Notes under the pieces: generated by a model
Database searches by the model: none
What the model saw: the letters and a program-made list of their open reading frames with translations, nothing else
What the model was told of the DNA's origin: nothing
DNA from: Bacillus sp. SD075
GTDB taxonomy: Bacteria > Bacillota > Bacilli > Bacillales > DSM-1321
Length of the DNA: 32,470 nucleotides
NCBI RefSeq assembly: GCF_017355165.1
Contig: NZ_JADILK010000050.1
Coordinates: 1-32,470 of the forward strand
Direction: 5' to 3'
Translations under genes and position numbers: made by a program
Shown: positions 22,809-30,907 of the stretch, one piece after another
How positions within the stretch are numbered: the first letter of the stretch is position 1
Layout of the letters: every line of letters starts with the position of its first letter

Positions 22809-23978
22809 ATGAGGAAACACTCTATTTTGGGGATGATTCTTATACTGCTTCTTGCTGGATGTGCGCCTAGTTTTGAGGATAAGCAAGAGGTAGTTCAAGA
22901 CTCCAAAGACAAAAAAGAAACGGCAATCATTCCGAAGTATAAAATTTCGGAAGAATATTATCAAACAATCCTACCGTTTGAACCATCAAAAGCACGAGGT
23001 TTGGTCGTATCCAATCTAAATACCCGATATGACATTGAAGAATTCGAGAATGGATTGATGCGGTTGGCCCAAACCCAATTCGACCCGGAAGATTACCTGT
23101 TTCAAGAGGGGCAACTACTAGATAGTTCCACGATATCTTCCTGGCTGAACAGAAAATATACCGATAGTCAGTTGAAAGAAAAGGACATGAAAGCCTCAAA
23201 GAATGTCGGCTTGAATCCGGTTGATCCAGGTAAAGGTGACATTGATAAGCGGAATGAAGAAAATCCGATCTATCTTGCCCATATTTTAGAACATAATTAC
23301 TTGGTAAAAACAAAAGATAATTCAGTGAGCCTTGGCGGAGTGGTAATAGGTCTTGCGCTGAATTCAGTGCATTACTACCAAAAAGAGGCATACGGTGCTA
23401 CCTATGAAAATAAAATCGATAGTAAAAAGCTAAAGCAAGAAGGGGAGAAATTGGCTGCAGAAGTCTTAAAAAGGCTACGTAAAATGGACAAGCTGAAAAA
23501 TGTTCCGATTACGATTGCCTTATTCGAGCAAAATGAAAAATCTTCAGTAGTCCCTGGTAATTTCATTTCCTATACAAATATCGATAAAAACTCTGACAAT
23601 ATTGGAAAATGGACGAACCTGGACGAAGAGTATTTCCTATTTCCTTCTGCTGGAGCTGAAAAAAAATACCGTGATGACGTCAATACTTTCACGAACTTTA
23701 AAGAAGATGTCGAAGAATACTTCCCTAACTTTAACGGAGTCATCGGCAGGGCGTTCTATATGGATGATCAGTTGCAAAGTCTGAATATCGATATCCCCAT
23801 TCAATTTTATGGGAACTCGGAAGCAATCGGCTTTACCCAATATGTTGCTGGACTTGTAATGGAACGTTTTCCGAACTATATTGCCGTACAGGTATCCATT
23901 ACCTCTGTAAATGGACCTGAAGCGCTCATAGTCCGTGAAGCAAATCAGGATGAGCCAACCGTGCATATATACGAGTGA
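22809..23978 (+). CDS. camS: CamS family sex pheromone lipoprotein
   Basis: This is a 389-residue lipoprotein (YerH in B. subtilis). The signal peptide (MRKHSILGMILILLLAGC) ends in LAGC with Cys18. The mature protein is anchored outside the membrane, with a charged N-terminal linker. The CamS domain runs through most of it, with YQTILPFEPSKARGL at about 52-66 and IGRAFYMDDQLQSLNI toward the end. In enterococci and staphylococci the signal peptide of such proteins is processed to a plasmid-mating pheromone; a bacillus role is not established. The ribosome site is AGAGGTG. It ends the pcrA-ligA-camS unit at a terminator. Confidence 0.92.
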   Translation: MRKHSILGMILILLLAGCAPSFEDKQEVVQDSKDKKETAIIPKYKISEEYYQTILPFEPSKARGLVVSNLNTRYDIEEFENGLMRLAQTQFDPEDYLFQEGQLLDSSTISSWLNRKYTDSQLKEKDMKASKNVGLNPVDPGKGDIDKRNEENPIYLAHILEHNYLVKTKDNSVSLGGVVIGLALNSVHYYQKEAYGATYENKIDSKKLKQEGEKLAAEVLKRLRKMDKLKNVPITIALFEQNEKSSVVPGNFISYTNIDKNSDNIGKWTNLDEEYFLFPSAGAEKKYRDDVNTFTNFKEDVEEYFPNFNGVIGRAFYMDDQLQSLNIDIPIQFYGNSEAIGFTQYVAGLVMERFPNYIAVQVSITSVNGPEALIVREANQDEPTVHIYE

Positions 23979-23980
23979 AA

Positions 23981-24011
23981 AAGGATGAAGCTTAACGGCT
24001 TCATCTTTTTT
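23981..24011 (+). terminator. Terminator after camS
   Basis: GATGAAGC (23984-23991) pairs perfectly with GCTTCATC (23998-24005) around TTAACG. Six T residues follow and A residues precede. Confidence 0.92.
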
Positions 24012-24256
24012 GAGGTACCATTTAAAATTGGAATCTCTTTCTTGTGAACTTCAAAAAAACTTTAACCAGGAACTAAAGTATATATAGAAAGTAAACCCTT
24101 CCATCTTAGGAAGCAAATGCTTCAAAAAGGGAAAACTTGTCGAATTTTAAAGGCCATATTGCCATTTCCCCGGAAATTTCGGCAACTTTCCCATATTTCC
24201 CGGAAAATATCTCTTTTTCCTTATGAAATAATTGAATTTCGACATTGTATCTCTTG
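24012..24256. other. Intergenic region upstream of gatC with twin palindromes
   Basis: I see no gene on either strand. The notable content is two related palindromes, 24164-24177 and 24193-24210, listed separately. A 6-bp inverted pair ACTTTA / TAAAGT lies near 24058-24080, and a small GAAGC-aaat-GCTTC hairpin near 24110. T-box hallmarks were not recognised. Confidence 0.5.
24164..24210. repeat. Two ATTTCC-GGAAAT palindromes 31 bp apart
   Basis: 24164-24177 is a perfect palindrome, ATTTCC-CC-GGAAAT. 24193-24210 reads ATATTTCCCGGAAAATAT, palindromic apart from one position. Their centres are 31 bp apart, about three helical turns, and both lie roughly 85-130 bp upstream of the predicted gatC start point. 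The arrangement looks like a cooperative protein-binding site; no regulator is identified. Confidence 0.5.
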
Positions 24257-24286
24257 TTGCTTTACTGTGTAATAGTTTGATATGAT
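24257..24286 (+). promoter_or_regulatory. Extended -10 promoter for gatCAB
   Basis: TGATATGAT supplies an extended TG plus a -10 (TATGAT, 24281-24286). TTGCTT at 24257-24262 is the -35 candidate with an 18-base spacer. The start near 24293 leaves a leader of about 65 bases. Confidence 0.55.
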
Positions 24287-24357
24287 TTAAACGATGATTA
24301 TATGGAGAAAAGCGACGAAATTCAGTCGATTTGGATATTTTTTCGGAGGTGAAGAGA

Positions 24358-24648
24358 ATGTCACGTATTTCTATGGAACAAGTTAAACACGTTGCCCATT
24401 TGGCTCGTTTGGCCATTACGGAAGAAGAAGCACAACAGTTTCAGCATCAGCTTGACCAAATGATTTCATTCGCGGAGCAGTTGAATGAGCTTGATACGGA
24501 TCAAGTAAACCCGACTTCTCACGTTTTGGATATGAAGAATGTTATGCGCGAAGATGTCGCAAAACCGGGATTGCCAGTAGCGGAAGTAGTTAAAAATGCA
24601 CCGGATAGCAAAGAAGGATATATCCGTGTACCATCAATAATTGAATAA
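24358..24648 (+). CDS. gatC: Asp-tRNA(Asn)/Glu-tRNA(Gln) amidotransferase subunit GatC
   Basis: GatC is the 96-residue stabilising subunit that wraps around GatA in the GatCAB complex. This complex amidates Glu-tRNA(Gln), and in some species Asp-tRNA(Asn), in organisms lacking GlnRS. The N-terminal [16 protein letters not shown] and the C-terminal [16 protein letters not shown] with [13 protein letters not shown] are family-typical. The frame is open from 24331, but GGAGGT at 24345-24350 and the MSRIS start fix ATG 24358. gatA follows after 12 bases. Confidence 0.96.
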   Translation: MSRISMEQVKHVAHLARLAITEEEAQQFQHQLDQMISFAEQLNELDTDQVNPTSHVLDMKNVMREDVAKPGLPVAEVVKNAPDSKEGYIRVPSIIE

Positions 24649-24660
24649 GGAGGGACAATG

Positions 24661-26121
24661 ATGTCGTTGTTCGAACAAAAGGTTTCTGAGCTTCATGAAC
24701 GCTTACATAAGAAAGAGATAAGTGTCACTGATCTTGTTAACGAATCGTATAAGCGAATCGGACAAGTAGAGGACAAGGTGAAGGCATTTTTGACACTTGA
24801 TGAAGAAAACGCCCGCAATCAAGCAAAACGGTTGGATGATCAATTGGCAAAAGGCGAGAACGAAGGCGCTTTATTTGGTATGCCAATCGGAGTGAAGGAT
24901 AATATTGTCACTAAAAATTTGCGTACGACTTGTGCGAGCAAAATTTTGGAGAATTTTGATCCAATCTATGATGCAACCGTTGTTCAAAAGTTACAGAAGG
25001 CAGAAACGGTTACGATCGGGAAATTGAACATGGATGAGTTTGCGATGGGTTCTTCTAACGAGAACTCCGCATTTCAGGCAACCCGCAATCCTTGGAACAC
25101 GGAATATGTGCCAGGCGGTTCTTCGGGTGGTTCAGCTGCATCTGTCGCTTCCGGTGAAGTCCCATTCTCTTTAGGTTCCGATACGGGTGGATCGATCCGC
25201 CAACCAGCAGCATATTGTGGAGTTGTCGGCTTGAAACCTACATATGGGCGTGTTTCCCGATTCGGACTTGTAGCATTTGCGTCATCATTGGACCAAATTG
25301 GACCGGTTACAAGAACGGTTGAAGATAACGCTTATTTGCTTGAAGCGATTTCAGGTGTAGATCCAATGGATTCGACTTCTGCTAATGTTGACGTGCCGAA
25401 TTTTGTGAATTCATTAACAGGCGATGTTAGAGGATTGAAAATAGCTGTGCCTAAAGAATATCTTGGTGAAGGCGTTGGAGAAGAAGCGCGTAATTCCGTA
25501 CTTGAAGCGTTAAAAGTATTAGAGGGGCTTGGAGCTGAATGGGAAGAGGTATCCTTGCCGCATTCCAAATATGCTTTAGCTGCCTATTATCTGCTATCTT
25601 CATCGGAAGCTTCGGCTAACCTTTCGCGTTTTGACGGAGTGCGTTACGGACATCGTACCGATAATGCAGAAACTCTTATAGAAATGTATAAGCAAACCCG
25701 TGCAGAAGGATTCGGTGACGAAGTGAAACGCCGTATCATGCTTGGAACGTTCTCCTTAAGTTCCGGTTATTATGATGCTTATTATAAAAAGGCCCAAAAA
25801 GTACGTACATTAATCAAAAAAGACTTTGAAGATGTCTTTGAAAAATACGATGTCATCGTTGGGCCGACTACACCTACGCCTGCATTTAAAATTGGTGAAA
25901 AAGTCGACGATCCATTAACAATGTATGCGAATGATATCTTGACGATTCCAGTCAACCTTGCTGGTGTACCAGGTATATCCGTGCCATGTGGATTCGCAGC
26001 GAATGGGCTTCCTCTTGGACTGCAAATGATTGGGAAGCATTTTGATGAAAGCACGATTTATCGCGCAGCTCACGCATTTGAGCAAGCAACAGATTTTCAT
26101 AAACAATTTCCTAAGCTGTAA
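24661..26121 (+). CDS. gatA: Asp-tRNA(Asn)/Glu-tRNA(Gln) amidotransferase subunit GatA
   Basis: GatA is the amidase subunit: it hydrolyses glutamine and channels ammonia to GatB. The 486 residues carry the amidase-signature triad at its usual positions: Lys79 in PIGVKDN, cis-Ser154 in [10 protein letters not shown] and nucleophile Ser178 in [11 protein letters not shown]. Two adjacent ATGs exist. The second, at 24661, has the better distance (about 7) from AGGAGG at 24648-24653 and gives the family start MSLF. gatB follows after 12 bases. Confidence 0.97.
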   Translation: MSLFEQKVSELHERLHKKEISVTDLVNESYKRIGQVEDKVKAFLTLDEENARNQAKRLDDQLAKGENEGALFGMPIGVKDNIVTKNLRTTCASKILENFDPIYDATVVQKLQKAETVTIGKLNMDEFAMGSSNENSAFQATRNPWNTEYVPGGSSGGSAASVASGEVPFSLGSDTGGSIRQPAAYCGVVGLKPTYGRVSRFGLVAFASSLDQIGPVTRTVEDNAYLLEAISGVDPMDSTSANVDVPNFVNSLTGDVRGLKIAVPKEYLGEGVGEEARNSVLEALKVLEGLGAEWEEVSLPHSKYALAAYYLLSSSEASANLSRFDGVRYGHRTDNAETLIEMYKQTRAEGFGDEVKRRIMLGTFSLSSGYYDAYYKKAQKVRTLIKKDFEDVFEKYDVIVGPTTPTPAFKIGEKVDDPLTMYANDILTIPVNLAGVPGISVPCGFAANGLPLGLQMIGKHFDESTIYRAAHAFEQATDFHKQFPKL

Positions 26122-26133
26122 GGGGTGAAAATA

Positions 26134-27561
26134 ATGGACTTTGAAACGGTGATTGGTCTAGAAGTACACGTAGAATTAAAAACGGATTCTAAAATTTTCT
26201 CAGCGAGCCCAAATCATTTTGGTGCCGCTCCAAATAGTAACACGACTGTAATTGACCTAGGCTACCCAGGTGTTTTGCCTGTCGTCAATAAAAAGGCTGT
26301 TGATTTTGCAATGAAGGCTGCAATTGCCCTGAATTGCGAAGTGGCGGAAATTACAAAGTTTGACCGGAAAAACTATTTTTACCCGGACAATCCTAAAGCA
26401 TACCAAATTTCACAGTTCGATCAACCGATCGGTGAGCATGGTTGGATTGAAATCGAAGTGGGCGGCAAGAAAAAGAAAATTGGCATTACCCGCATTCATA
26501 TGGAAGAGGATGCTGGAAAGCTGACACATAAAGGGAACTATTCACTCTGTGATTATAACCGCCAAGGTACGCCTCTTGTTGAAATCGTATCCGAACCGGA
26601 TATCACTTCCCCGGAAGAAGCTTATGCTTATCTGGAAAAGTTGAAATCCATCATTCAATACACCGGCGTTTCCGATTGTAAAATGGAAGAAGGCTCACTT
26701 CGCTGTGATGCTAACATTTCCTTGAAACCTGTCGGCCAAAAAGAATTCGGTACAAAAACAGAATTGAAAAATTTGAACTCATTCAACTTCGTTCGCAAAG
26801 GGTTGGAGCATGAAGAAATCCGACAAGCGGAAATCTTGAATGAAGGCGGCGTAATCGAACAGGAAACCCGCCGGTTCGACGATGCTACAGGCAGAACGGT
26901 ACTGATGCGAATTAAGGAAGGCTCCGATGATTACCGATACTTCCCGGAACCGGATTTATTGACAATCCATATCGATGAAGAATGGAAAGCGCGTATTGCT
27001 GCCGAGATTCCGGAACTTCCGGATGCACGGAAAAAACGCTATGTCGAAGAATTTGGCTTACCGGAATATGATGCAGCCGTTTTAACTGTAACGAAAGAAA
27101 GTGCTGATTTCTTTGAAGCGACAGTCGCTTCAGGCGCTGATGCAAAACTGGCATCTAACTGGATCATGGGTGAGGTTTCCGCTTTCTTGAATGCAGAAGG
27201 TAAAGAGCTTCATGATGTCAAATTGACTGCTGAATCGTTGGCTGGAATGATCAAGCTTATTGAAGATGGCACGATTTCTTCTAAAATCGCTAAAAAAGTT
27301 TTCAAAGAATTGATTGAAAACGGCGGGGATGCTGAAACGATCGTCAAGGAGAAGGGACTAGTCCAAATTTCCGATGAAGGCGCATTGCGTACAGCCGTTG
27401 AAGAAGCATTGAATAATAACCCGCAATCGATTGAAGATTTTAAAGCCGGTAAACAAAAAGCAATCGGCTTCCTTGTCGGTCAGATCATGAAAGCGACAAA
27501 AGGACAAGCCAATCCACAGCTTGTTAATAAAATTTTGGTGGAAGAAATCAATAAACGTTAA
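26134..27561 (+). CDS. gatB: Asp-tRNA(Asn)/Glu-tRNA(Gln) amidotransferase subunit GatB
   Basis: GatB is the kinase/amidase subunit that phosphorylates the tRNA-bound glutamate or aspartate and transfers ammonia. It has 475 residues. The catalytic cradle shows [13 protein letters not shown] at the N-terminus, [19 protein letters not shown] and [10 protein letters not shown] in the middle, and [10 protein letters not shown]. The C-terminal helical and YqeY-like tail ends in [17 protein letters not shown], which recognises tRNA. ATG 26134, with AAGGGGTGA upstream, matches the family start better than an earlier in-frame codon at 26125. It ends the operon at a hairpin. Confidence 0.97.
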   Translation: MDFETVIGLEVHVELKTDSKIFSASPNHFGAAPNSNTTVIDLGYPGVLPVVNKKAVDFAMKAAIALNCEVAEITKFDRKNYFYPDNPKAYQISQFDQPIGEHGWIEIEVGGKKKKIGITRIHMEEDAGKLTHKGNYSLCDYNRQGTPLVEIVSEPDITSPEEAYAYLEKLKSIIQYTGVSDCKMEEGSLRCDANISLKPVGQKEFGTKTELKNLNSFNFVRKGLEHEEIRQAEILNEGGVIEQETRRFDDATGRTVLMRIKEGSDDYRYFPEPDLLTIHIDEEWKARIAAEIPELPDARKKRYVEEFGLPEYDAAVLTVTKESADFFEATVASGADAKLASNWIMGEVSAFLNAEGKELHDVKLTAESLAGMIKLIEDGTISSKIAKKVFKELIENGGDAETIVKEKGLVQISDEGALRTAVEEALNNNPQSIEDFKAGKQKAIGFLVGQIMKATKGQANPQLVNKILVEEINKR

Positions 27562-27566
27562 TATTG

Positions 27567-27599
27567 ACCGTATCACTTTTAAAGTGGTACGGTTTTCTC
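27567..27599 (+). terminator. Terminator after gatB
   Basis: ACCGTATCACTTT and AAAGTGGTACGGT form a long stem (27567-27593, one T-G wobble) with a small AT loop. It is followed by TTTCTCT. Confidence 0.8.
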
Positions 27600-27660
27600 T
27601 TGACTAAGGAAAGAGATTACTGAGGAAAATAACAAGCGGGAAATAATTTTTGATAATTTT

Positions 27661-27689
27661 GGAGTTATCTGTAGGGGTAACTCCTTTTT
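27661..27689 (+). terminator. Second hairpin and T-tract, before the sigma factor gene
   Basis: GGAGTTA (27661-27667) pairs with TAACTCC (27678-27684), extendable by three weak pairs to a GTAG loop, and five T residues follow. It ends about 45 bases before the sigma start. It is either a back-up terminator for gatCAB or an attenuator of the sigma operon. Confidence 0.6.
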
Positions 27690-27734
27690 GTATCGTCTAT
27701 TACATGAATGATTAACGGGAAAGGAGGAAGAGAA

Positions 27735-28277
27735 GTGACGGATGAGTTAGTTGAGAAGGTAAGGGCTGGGAATGATCATGCATTCCGAATGTTGATTGAA
27801 ATGTATAAACAGACGATTTATAGAACCGTCTATTCCGTCTTGCGGAATCAAAAGGATGCTGAAGATGTTACCCAGGAAGTCTTTATCAAAATCTATACTT
27901 CTCTTCCTCAATATAAGAACCAAGGTTTCAAAACTTGGATTACAAGAATTGCGGTCAATCATGCTATCGATTTAAAGAGAAAGAGGGAGCGCCAAAGGGA
28001 AGAATTGCAGGACGAGCATTCATCGGAAGCTAATTTGGGCTTAACTGATGATGTTGAGGCGGTATTTTTTCGGAATGAAAGGCGAAAGCAAGTGTTACGG
28101 AAGCTGAATGACCTTCCGGAGGGATATCGGGACGTTGTATATGGCTATTACATAAAGGAAAAGTCATTCAAGCAAATTGCAGAGGAACAGCGGATTCAAG
28201 TGAAATCGGTGGAGGTAAAGCTATACCGGGCAAGAAATTGGATGAGAAAACATTGGAAAGAGGAGGATTTTACATGA
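27735..28277 (+). CDS. ECF-type RNA polymerase sigma factor
   Basis: This 180-residue sigma-70 family protein has only regions 2 and 4, as expected for an ECF factor. Sigma-2 covers about 8-80, with the core-binding segment DAEDVTQEVFIKIYTSL (41-57). Sigma-4 covers about 120-175, with LPEGYRDVVYGYY and the helix-turn-helix FKQIAEEQRIQVKSVEVKLYRA. It should direct RNA polymerase to a small envelope or stress regulon. The GTG at 27735, with AAGGAGG seven bases upstream, is preferred over the ATG at 27708, which has no site. The stop overlaps the anti-sigma ATG. It resembles the B. subtilis SigV/YlaC/SigW class, but I cannot assign a named sigma. Confidence 0.9.
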   Translation: MTDELVEKVRAGNDHAFRMLIEMYKQTIYRTVYSVLRNQKDAEDVTQEVFIKIYTSLPQYKNQGFKTWITRIAVNHAIDLKRKRERQREELQDEHSSEANLGLTDDVEAVFFRNERRKQVLRKLNDLPEGYRDVVYGYYIKEKSFKQIAEEQRIQVKSVEVKLYRARNWMRKHWKEEDFT

Positions 28278-28741
28278 ATCATGTTCCTGAAGCAGAGTGG
28301 GTCGCATATTTGGCAGATGAATTACCAGAGGCTCTAAAAATTGAATATGAAAATCATTTATACTCCTGTGACAAGTGTTTGTCAGTCTATATGGAAGCAA
28401 TGGAAAAAGAAGAAAACAGTCTGGACATGGAAGGGTTTGATATTGCAGGTCCTGTCATGGAATCGATTAACCTACTGAAATGCGGCTCTGTTGAAGAGGC
28501 CAAACAACACAAAAAAGAGAAATCACTTCGGACGATCACAAGACATTACTTGATCGCGGCCGGGTTTACGATTTTATTAATGGCAGGCGGAGTATTTCAA
28601 TCATTGACAGAATACGTGGATTCTGTCGAATCAAGCAGTGAAAAGGAAACGCAGTCCTTAACCGATGGACTTATTGATAAAACATTTAATTGGATGGACT
28701 CTATAGAAAAGAAAAATAAGGAGGGATTTAGAAATGAATAA
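28274..28741 (+). CDS. Zinc-type anti-sigma factor, single-pass membrane protein
   Basis: This is a 155-residue protein. The N-terminal region carries His28-x3-Cys32-x2-Cys35 (HLYSCDKC), the zinc anti-sigma signature, following the usual EWVAYLADELPE helix. One membrane segment lies at about 91-110 (YLIAAGFTILLMAGGVFQS), and a short acidic tail (111-155) faces outside. It should hold the ECF factor inactive at the membrane until a signal is received. ATG 28274 overlaps the sigma stop (ATGA), with AGGAGG at 28261-28266; an in-frame ATG at 28238 lies inside the sigma gene and is rejected. It overlaps the next gene by 8 bases. Confidence 0.85.
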   Translation: MNHVPEAEWVAYLADELPEALKIEYENHLYSCDKCLSVYMEAMEKEENSLDMEGFDIAGPVMESINLLKCGSVEEAKQHKKEKSLRTITRHYLIAAGFTILLMAGGVFQSLTEYVDSVESSSEKETQSLTDGLIDKTFNWMDSIEKKNKEGFRNE

Positions 28742-29804
28742 AAGTCCGGTATTAGCCTTTTTATTATCGTTTTTTCCAGGTTTTGGACATTTTTACCTAG
28801 GGAAGAAATATAAAGGGTTATTTTATTTTCTTGCCACAGCTGGATTGGGGCTTGGAGGTCTTTTTCTTTCATTGATTAGTCAATCTGATGCGTTTCTGGC
28901 TTTTTCCATTGTTGGAATGGTGTTTTATTTCATCAGTATATTTGATTTGGTGGTCACCTCACTGAGGAATCCTAAAAGTGAAGAGGATGTGGAGGGAATG
29001 GCAGATCAGCCGGAGGCGGAAAGATTTTATGTAATCATCCTTTCATTCGTTCCGGGGTTAGGGCATTTTCAGCTTGGCCTCATGAATCGGGGACTCATTT
29101 TTCTCATCGGCTTTTTAGGCCTTGGCATCATGGTGATATTCATCAGTTTGATGACACAAATGGAAGGTCTGTTAATATTCATGGCACTATTGCCTGTTAT
29201 ATGGATTTACAGCTTTTTTGATTCTGTTCAACAGCTGAATAAAAAGCAAAGAGGTGAGGAGCTTATCGATCGGACGGTTTTGGAAGATTTCGAGGAGAGA
29301 CGGGAATCCGGTAAAAAGAGTAAATCGGTCGCGACTTTATTCGCCATATTCCCTGGTGCGGGTCACTTATATTTGGGGCTGCAAAAACGAGGGATTCAAT
29401 TGATGGCCGGATTTTTATTCGCCATTTACATACTGGATTTACTCCGATTAGGTTTCTTCTTTTTCCTTATTCCGATTATCTGGTTTTATAGTTTTTTTGA
29501 TGGATTGCAAAAAGCCTCGAAAATGGAAGAGGGTCCAGTTGAAGATATCCCCATCATTTCGGGAATGGTCAATCACCAAAAATGGGTAGGATGGGGGTTA
29601 GTGGGACTTGGAGTCTATTTCTTGGCTAGTAATATAATCGTCCCGGCCATTGCTCCCCATTTAGATGACTGGATTGGAAGAAACTTAGAATATTGGTTTA
29701 GAGATTATTTTCAAAAAGGACTGGTATGCATCCTTCTTATAGGCGGGGGAATCAAATTACTGTCGGGAAGTAAAAAAGGGAGAGTCAAGGAGGAGACAAA
29801 ATGA
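28734..29804 (+). CDS. Multi-pass membrane protein with triplicated PGxGHxxLG motif (TM2-like)
   Basis: This is a 356-residue membrane protein built of three similar units. Each starts with a motif and ends in a Phe-Asp: FFPGFGHFYLG (13-23), FVPGLGHFQLG (105-115) and IFPGAGHLYLG (205-215), then ISIFD, YSFFD and YSFFD at about 67-71, 159-163 and 252-256. Each unit holds two or three hydrophobic helices, and charged linkers lie at 78-97 and 164-198. The motif resembles TM2-domain proteins, which usually have one copy. Two further helices follow (about 285-305 and 328-345). Function is unknown; it is presumably a sensor or effector for the sigma/anti-sigma pair. AAGGAGGGA precedes the ATG; it overlaps the genes on both sides. 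Confidence 0.8.
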   Translation: MNKSPVLAFLLSFFPGFGHFYLGKKYKGLFYFLATAGLGLGGLFLSLISQSDAFLAFSIVGMVFYFISIFDLVVTSLRNPKSEEDVEGMADQPEAERFYVIILSFVPGLGHFQLGLMNRGLIFLIGFLGLGIMVIFISLMTQMEGLLIFMALLPVIWIYSFFDSVQQLNKKQRGEELIDRTVLEDFEERRESGKKSKSVATLFAIFPGAGHLYLGLQKRGIQLMAGFLFAIYILDLLRLGFFFFLIPIIWFYSFFDGLQKASKMEEGPVEDIPIISGMVNHQKWVGWGLVGLGVYFLASNIIVPAIAPHLDDWIGRNLEYWFRDYFQKGLVCILLIGGGIKLLSGSKKGRVKEETK

Positions 29805-30727
29805 GAATATGGAGAGTCGGAACGATTTCAATGGGAATCTCCCTGGTGGGTTTGGGTTTGGTTTTACTGGTTTCTCAAATTGCGGATATGAATTTGACGA
29901 CGATTCTGCTATCATGGTGGCCATTGCTGTTCATCATCTTGGGTGCAGAGATTCTCTTCTATATATATTTTTCCAGAAAAGAAAGTTCTTTTGTAAAGTA
30001 TGATATTCTTAGCATTATTTTCGTGGGATTGCTTGGAACTACGGGGATCGTTTTAATTTTGCTAACGTCAAGCGGATTGATGGATCAAGTTAGGGCTGTC
30101 GTGAATAGTGAAGAGAAAACGGTCAATTTGCCAGGATTCAATCAAAAGGCGGGGAAAGACATACAGAGAGTTGTCCTGGACCCAGGCACATACCCATTGA
30201 CAATTGAAAGTGGTAAGGGTGAGGAAGTATCCATTTTTGGTACATATGGAGAGCGGGTAATGGAAGATGATGATTCGTTGCTGAACAAGGCGGAAGATTA
30301 TTTACTTGTTGAGAGAAATGGTGATACGCTTTATATAAGCTTCAAGGATTTGCCGATTCAAAATGGACTTTTGAACAGTGGTGCAATGAATCTTAAGGCT
30401 ACTCTTATAATTCCAGCCGAGTTGGCCGTGGAAATAGACGGACAAAGTACCGATCTTGTCTTGAAACCGAGAAGGCTCTTGAATGACTGGAGTGTGAAGG
30501 ACAGCGGAAATCTAAGTGTATTCCTTCAGGACAATAGTGATATCAAGATAGATGCTAGAGGGGTCGAGGAACTTGAAGGACCTGAGGATGGCTGGAAGAT
30601 GAATGAAGTGAAAGAAGAAACAAGTGAAGAAGGCGCTGTTAAAAAGAGTGGGATATTCAATGTTGGAAAAGGGAAACATACTTTAACGGTTACCGATGCA
30701 TTTAACGTGAATGTTCAATATCCATGA
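29801..30727 (+). CDS. LiaF/toast-rack-like membrane protein
   Basis: This is a 308-residue protein with three predicted membrane helices (about 7-25, 33-56 and 67-90) of the LiaI/LiaF N-terminal type, then an extracytoplasmic domain. From about 115 that domain alternates short beta strands, like the DUF4097 or toast-rack adhesin domains: IQRVVLDPGTYPLTIESG, LKATLIIPAELAVEIDG, then repeated strands to the C-terminus. In LiaF such a domain is tied to cell-envelope stress sensing. That function is not shown here. AAGGAGGAG precedes the ATG, which overlaps the previous stop (ATGA). It is the last gene of the operon, followed by a terminator at 30809. Confidence 0.72.
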   Translation: MRIWRVGTISMGISLVGLGLVLLVSQIADMNLTTILLSWWPLLFIILGAEILFYIYFSRKESSFVKYDILSIIFVGLLGTTGIVLILLTSSGLMDQVRAVVNSEEKTVNLPGFNQKAGKDIQRVVLDPGTYPLTIESGKGEEVSIFGTYGERVMEDDDSLLNKAEDYLLVERNGDTLYISFKDLPIQNGLLNSGAMNLKATLIIPAELAVEIDGQSTDLVLKPRRLLNDWSVKDSGNLSVFLQDNSDIKIDARGVEELEGPEDGWKMNEVKEETSEEGAVKKSGIFNVGKGKHTLTVTDAFNVNVQYP

Positions 30728-30736
30728 TTAAAATCA

Positions 30737-30795
30737 TTTACTAGAATAAAATTGTAAAAAGCATTATAATTTTCCCTGATAAGATTTCTAGTAAA
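30737..30795. repeat. Inverted repeat around an AT-rich segment
   Basis: TTTACTAGAA (30737-30746) and TTCTAGTAAA (30786-30795) are exact reverse complements, 39 bp apart. They flank an AT-rich stretch that contains TATAAT (30765-30770) without a suitable -35. This could be an operator pair or an mRNA stem ahead of the terminator. Confidence 0.45.
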
Positions 30796-30808
30796 ATGCA
30801 AAAGATAT

Positions 30809-30834
30809 GGACCGAAATACGGTCCTCTTTTTTT
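30809..30834 (+). terminator. Terminator of the ECF operon
   Basis: GGACCG and CGGTCC pair around AAATA. TCTTTTTTT follows. Confidence 0.88.
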
Positions 30835-30840
30835 CGAATA

Positions 30841-30869
30841 TTGCTTTTCATGTAACGAAGGATTAAGAT
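30841..30869 (+). promoter_or_regulatory. Promoter for dgkB
   Basis: TTGCTT at 30841-30846 and TAAGAT at 30864-30869 have a 17-base spacer. The start near 30876 is about 32 bases before the dgkB ATG and just after the preceding terminator. Confidence 0.5.
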
Positions 30870-30907
30870 GTAAATTATGGAATCAATATGTATAAGGATG
30901 ATGGGAA

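Noticed and set aside
22927..23391. 154-codon minus-strand open frame inside camS
   Set aside because: Fully antisense to camS, with no ribosome site or domain.
24012..24357. T-box leader before gatCAB
   Set aside because: No T-box sequence, specifier stem or terminator/antiterminator pair seen, and most of the region lies upstream of the predicted promoter.
24147..24416. 89-codon minus-strand open frame covering the gatC promoter
   Set aside because: Overlaps gatC antisense and the palindromes; no family pattern.
27677..27697. ECF-type autoregulatory promoter (GTAAC ... CGTC)
   Set aside because: The spacer is only 12 bases, against about 16 in known ECF promoters, and the -35 part is an arm of a hairpin.
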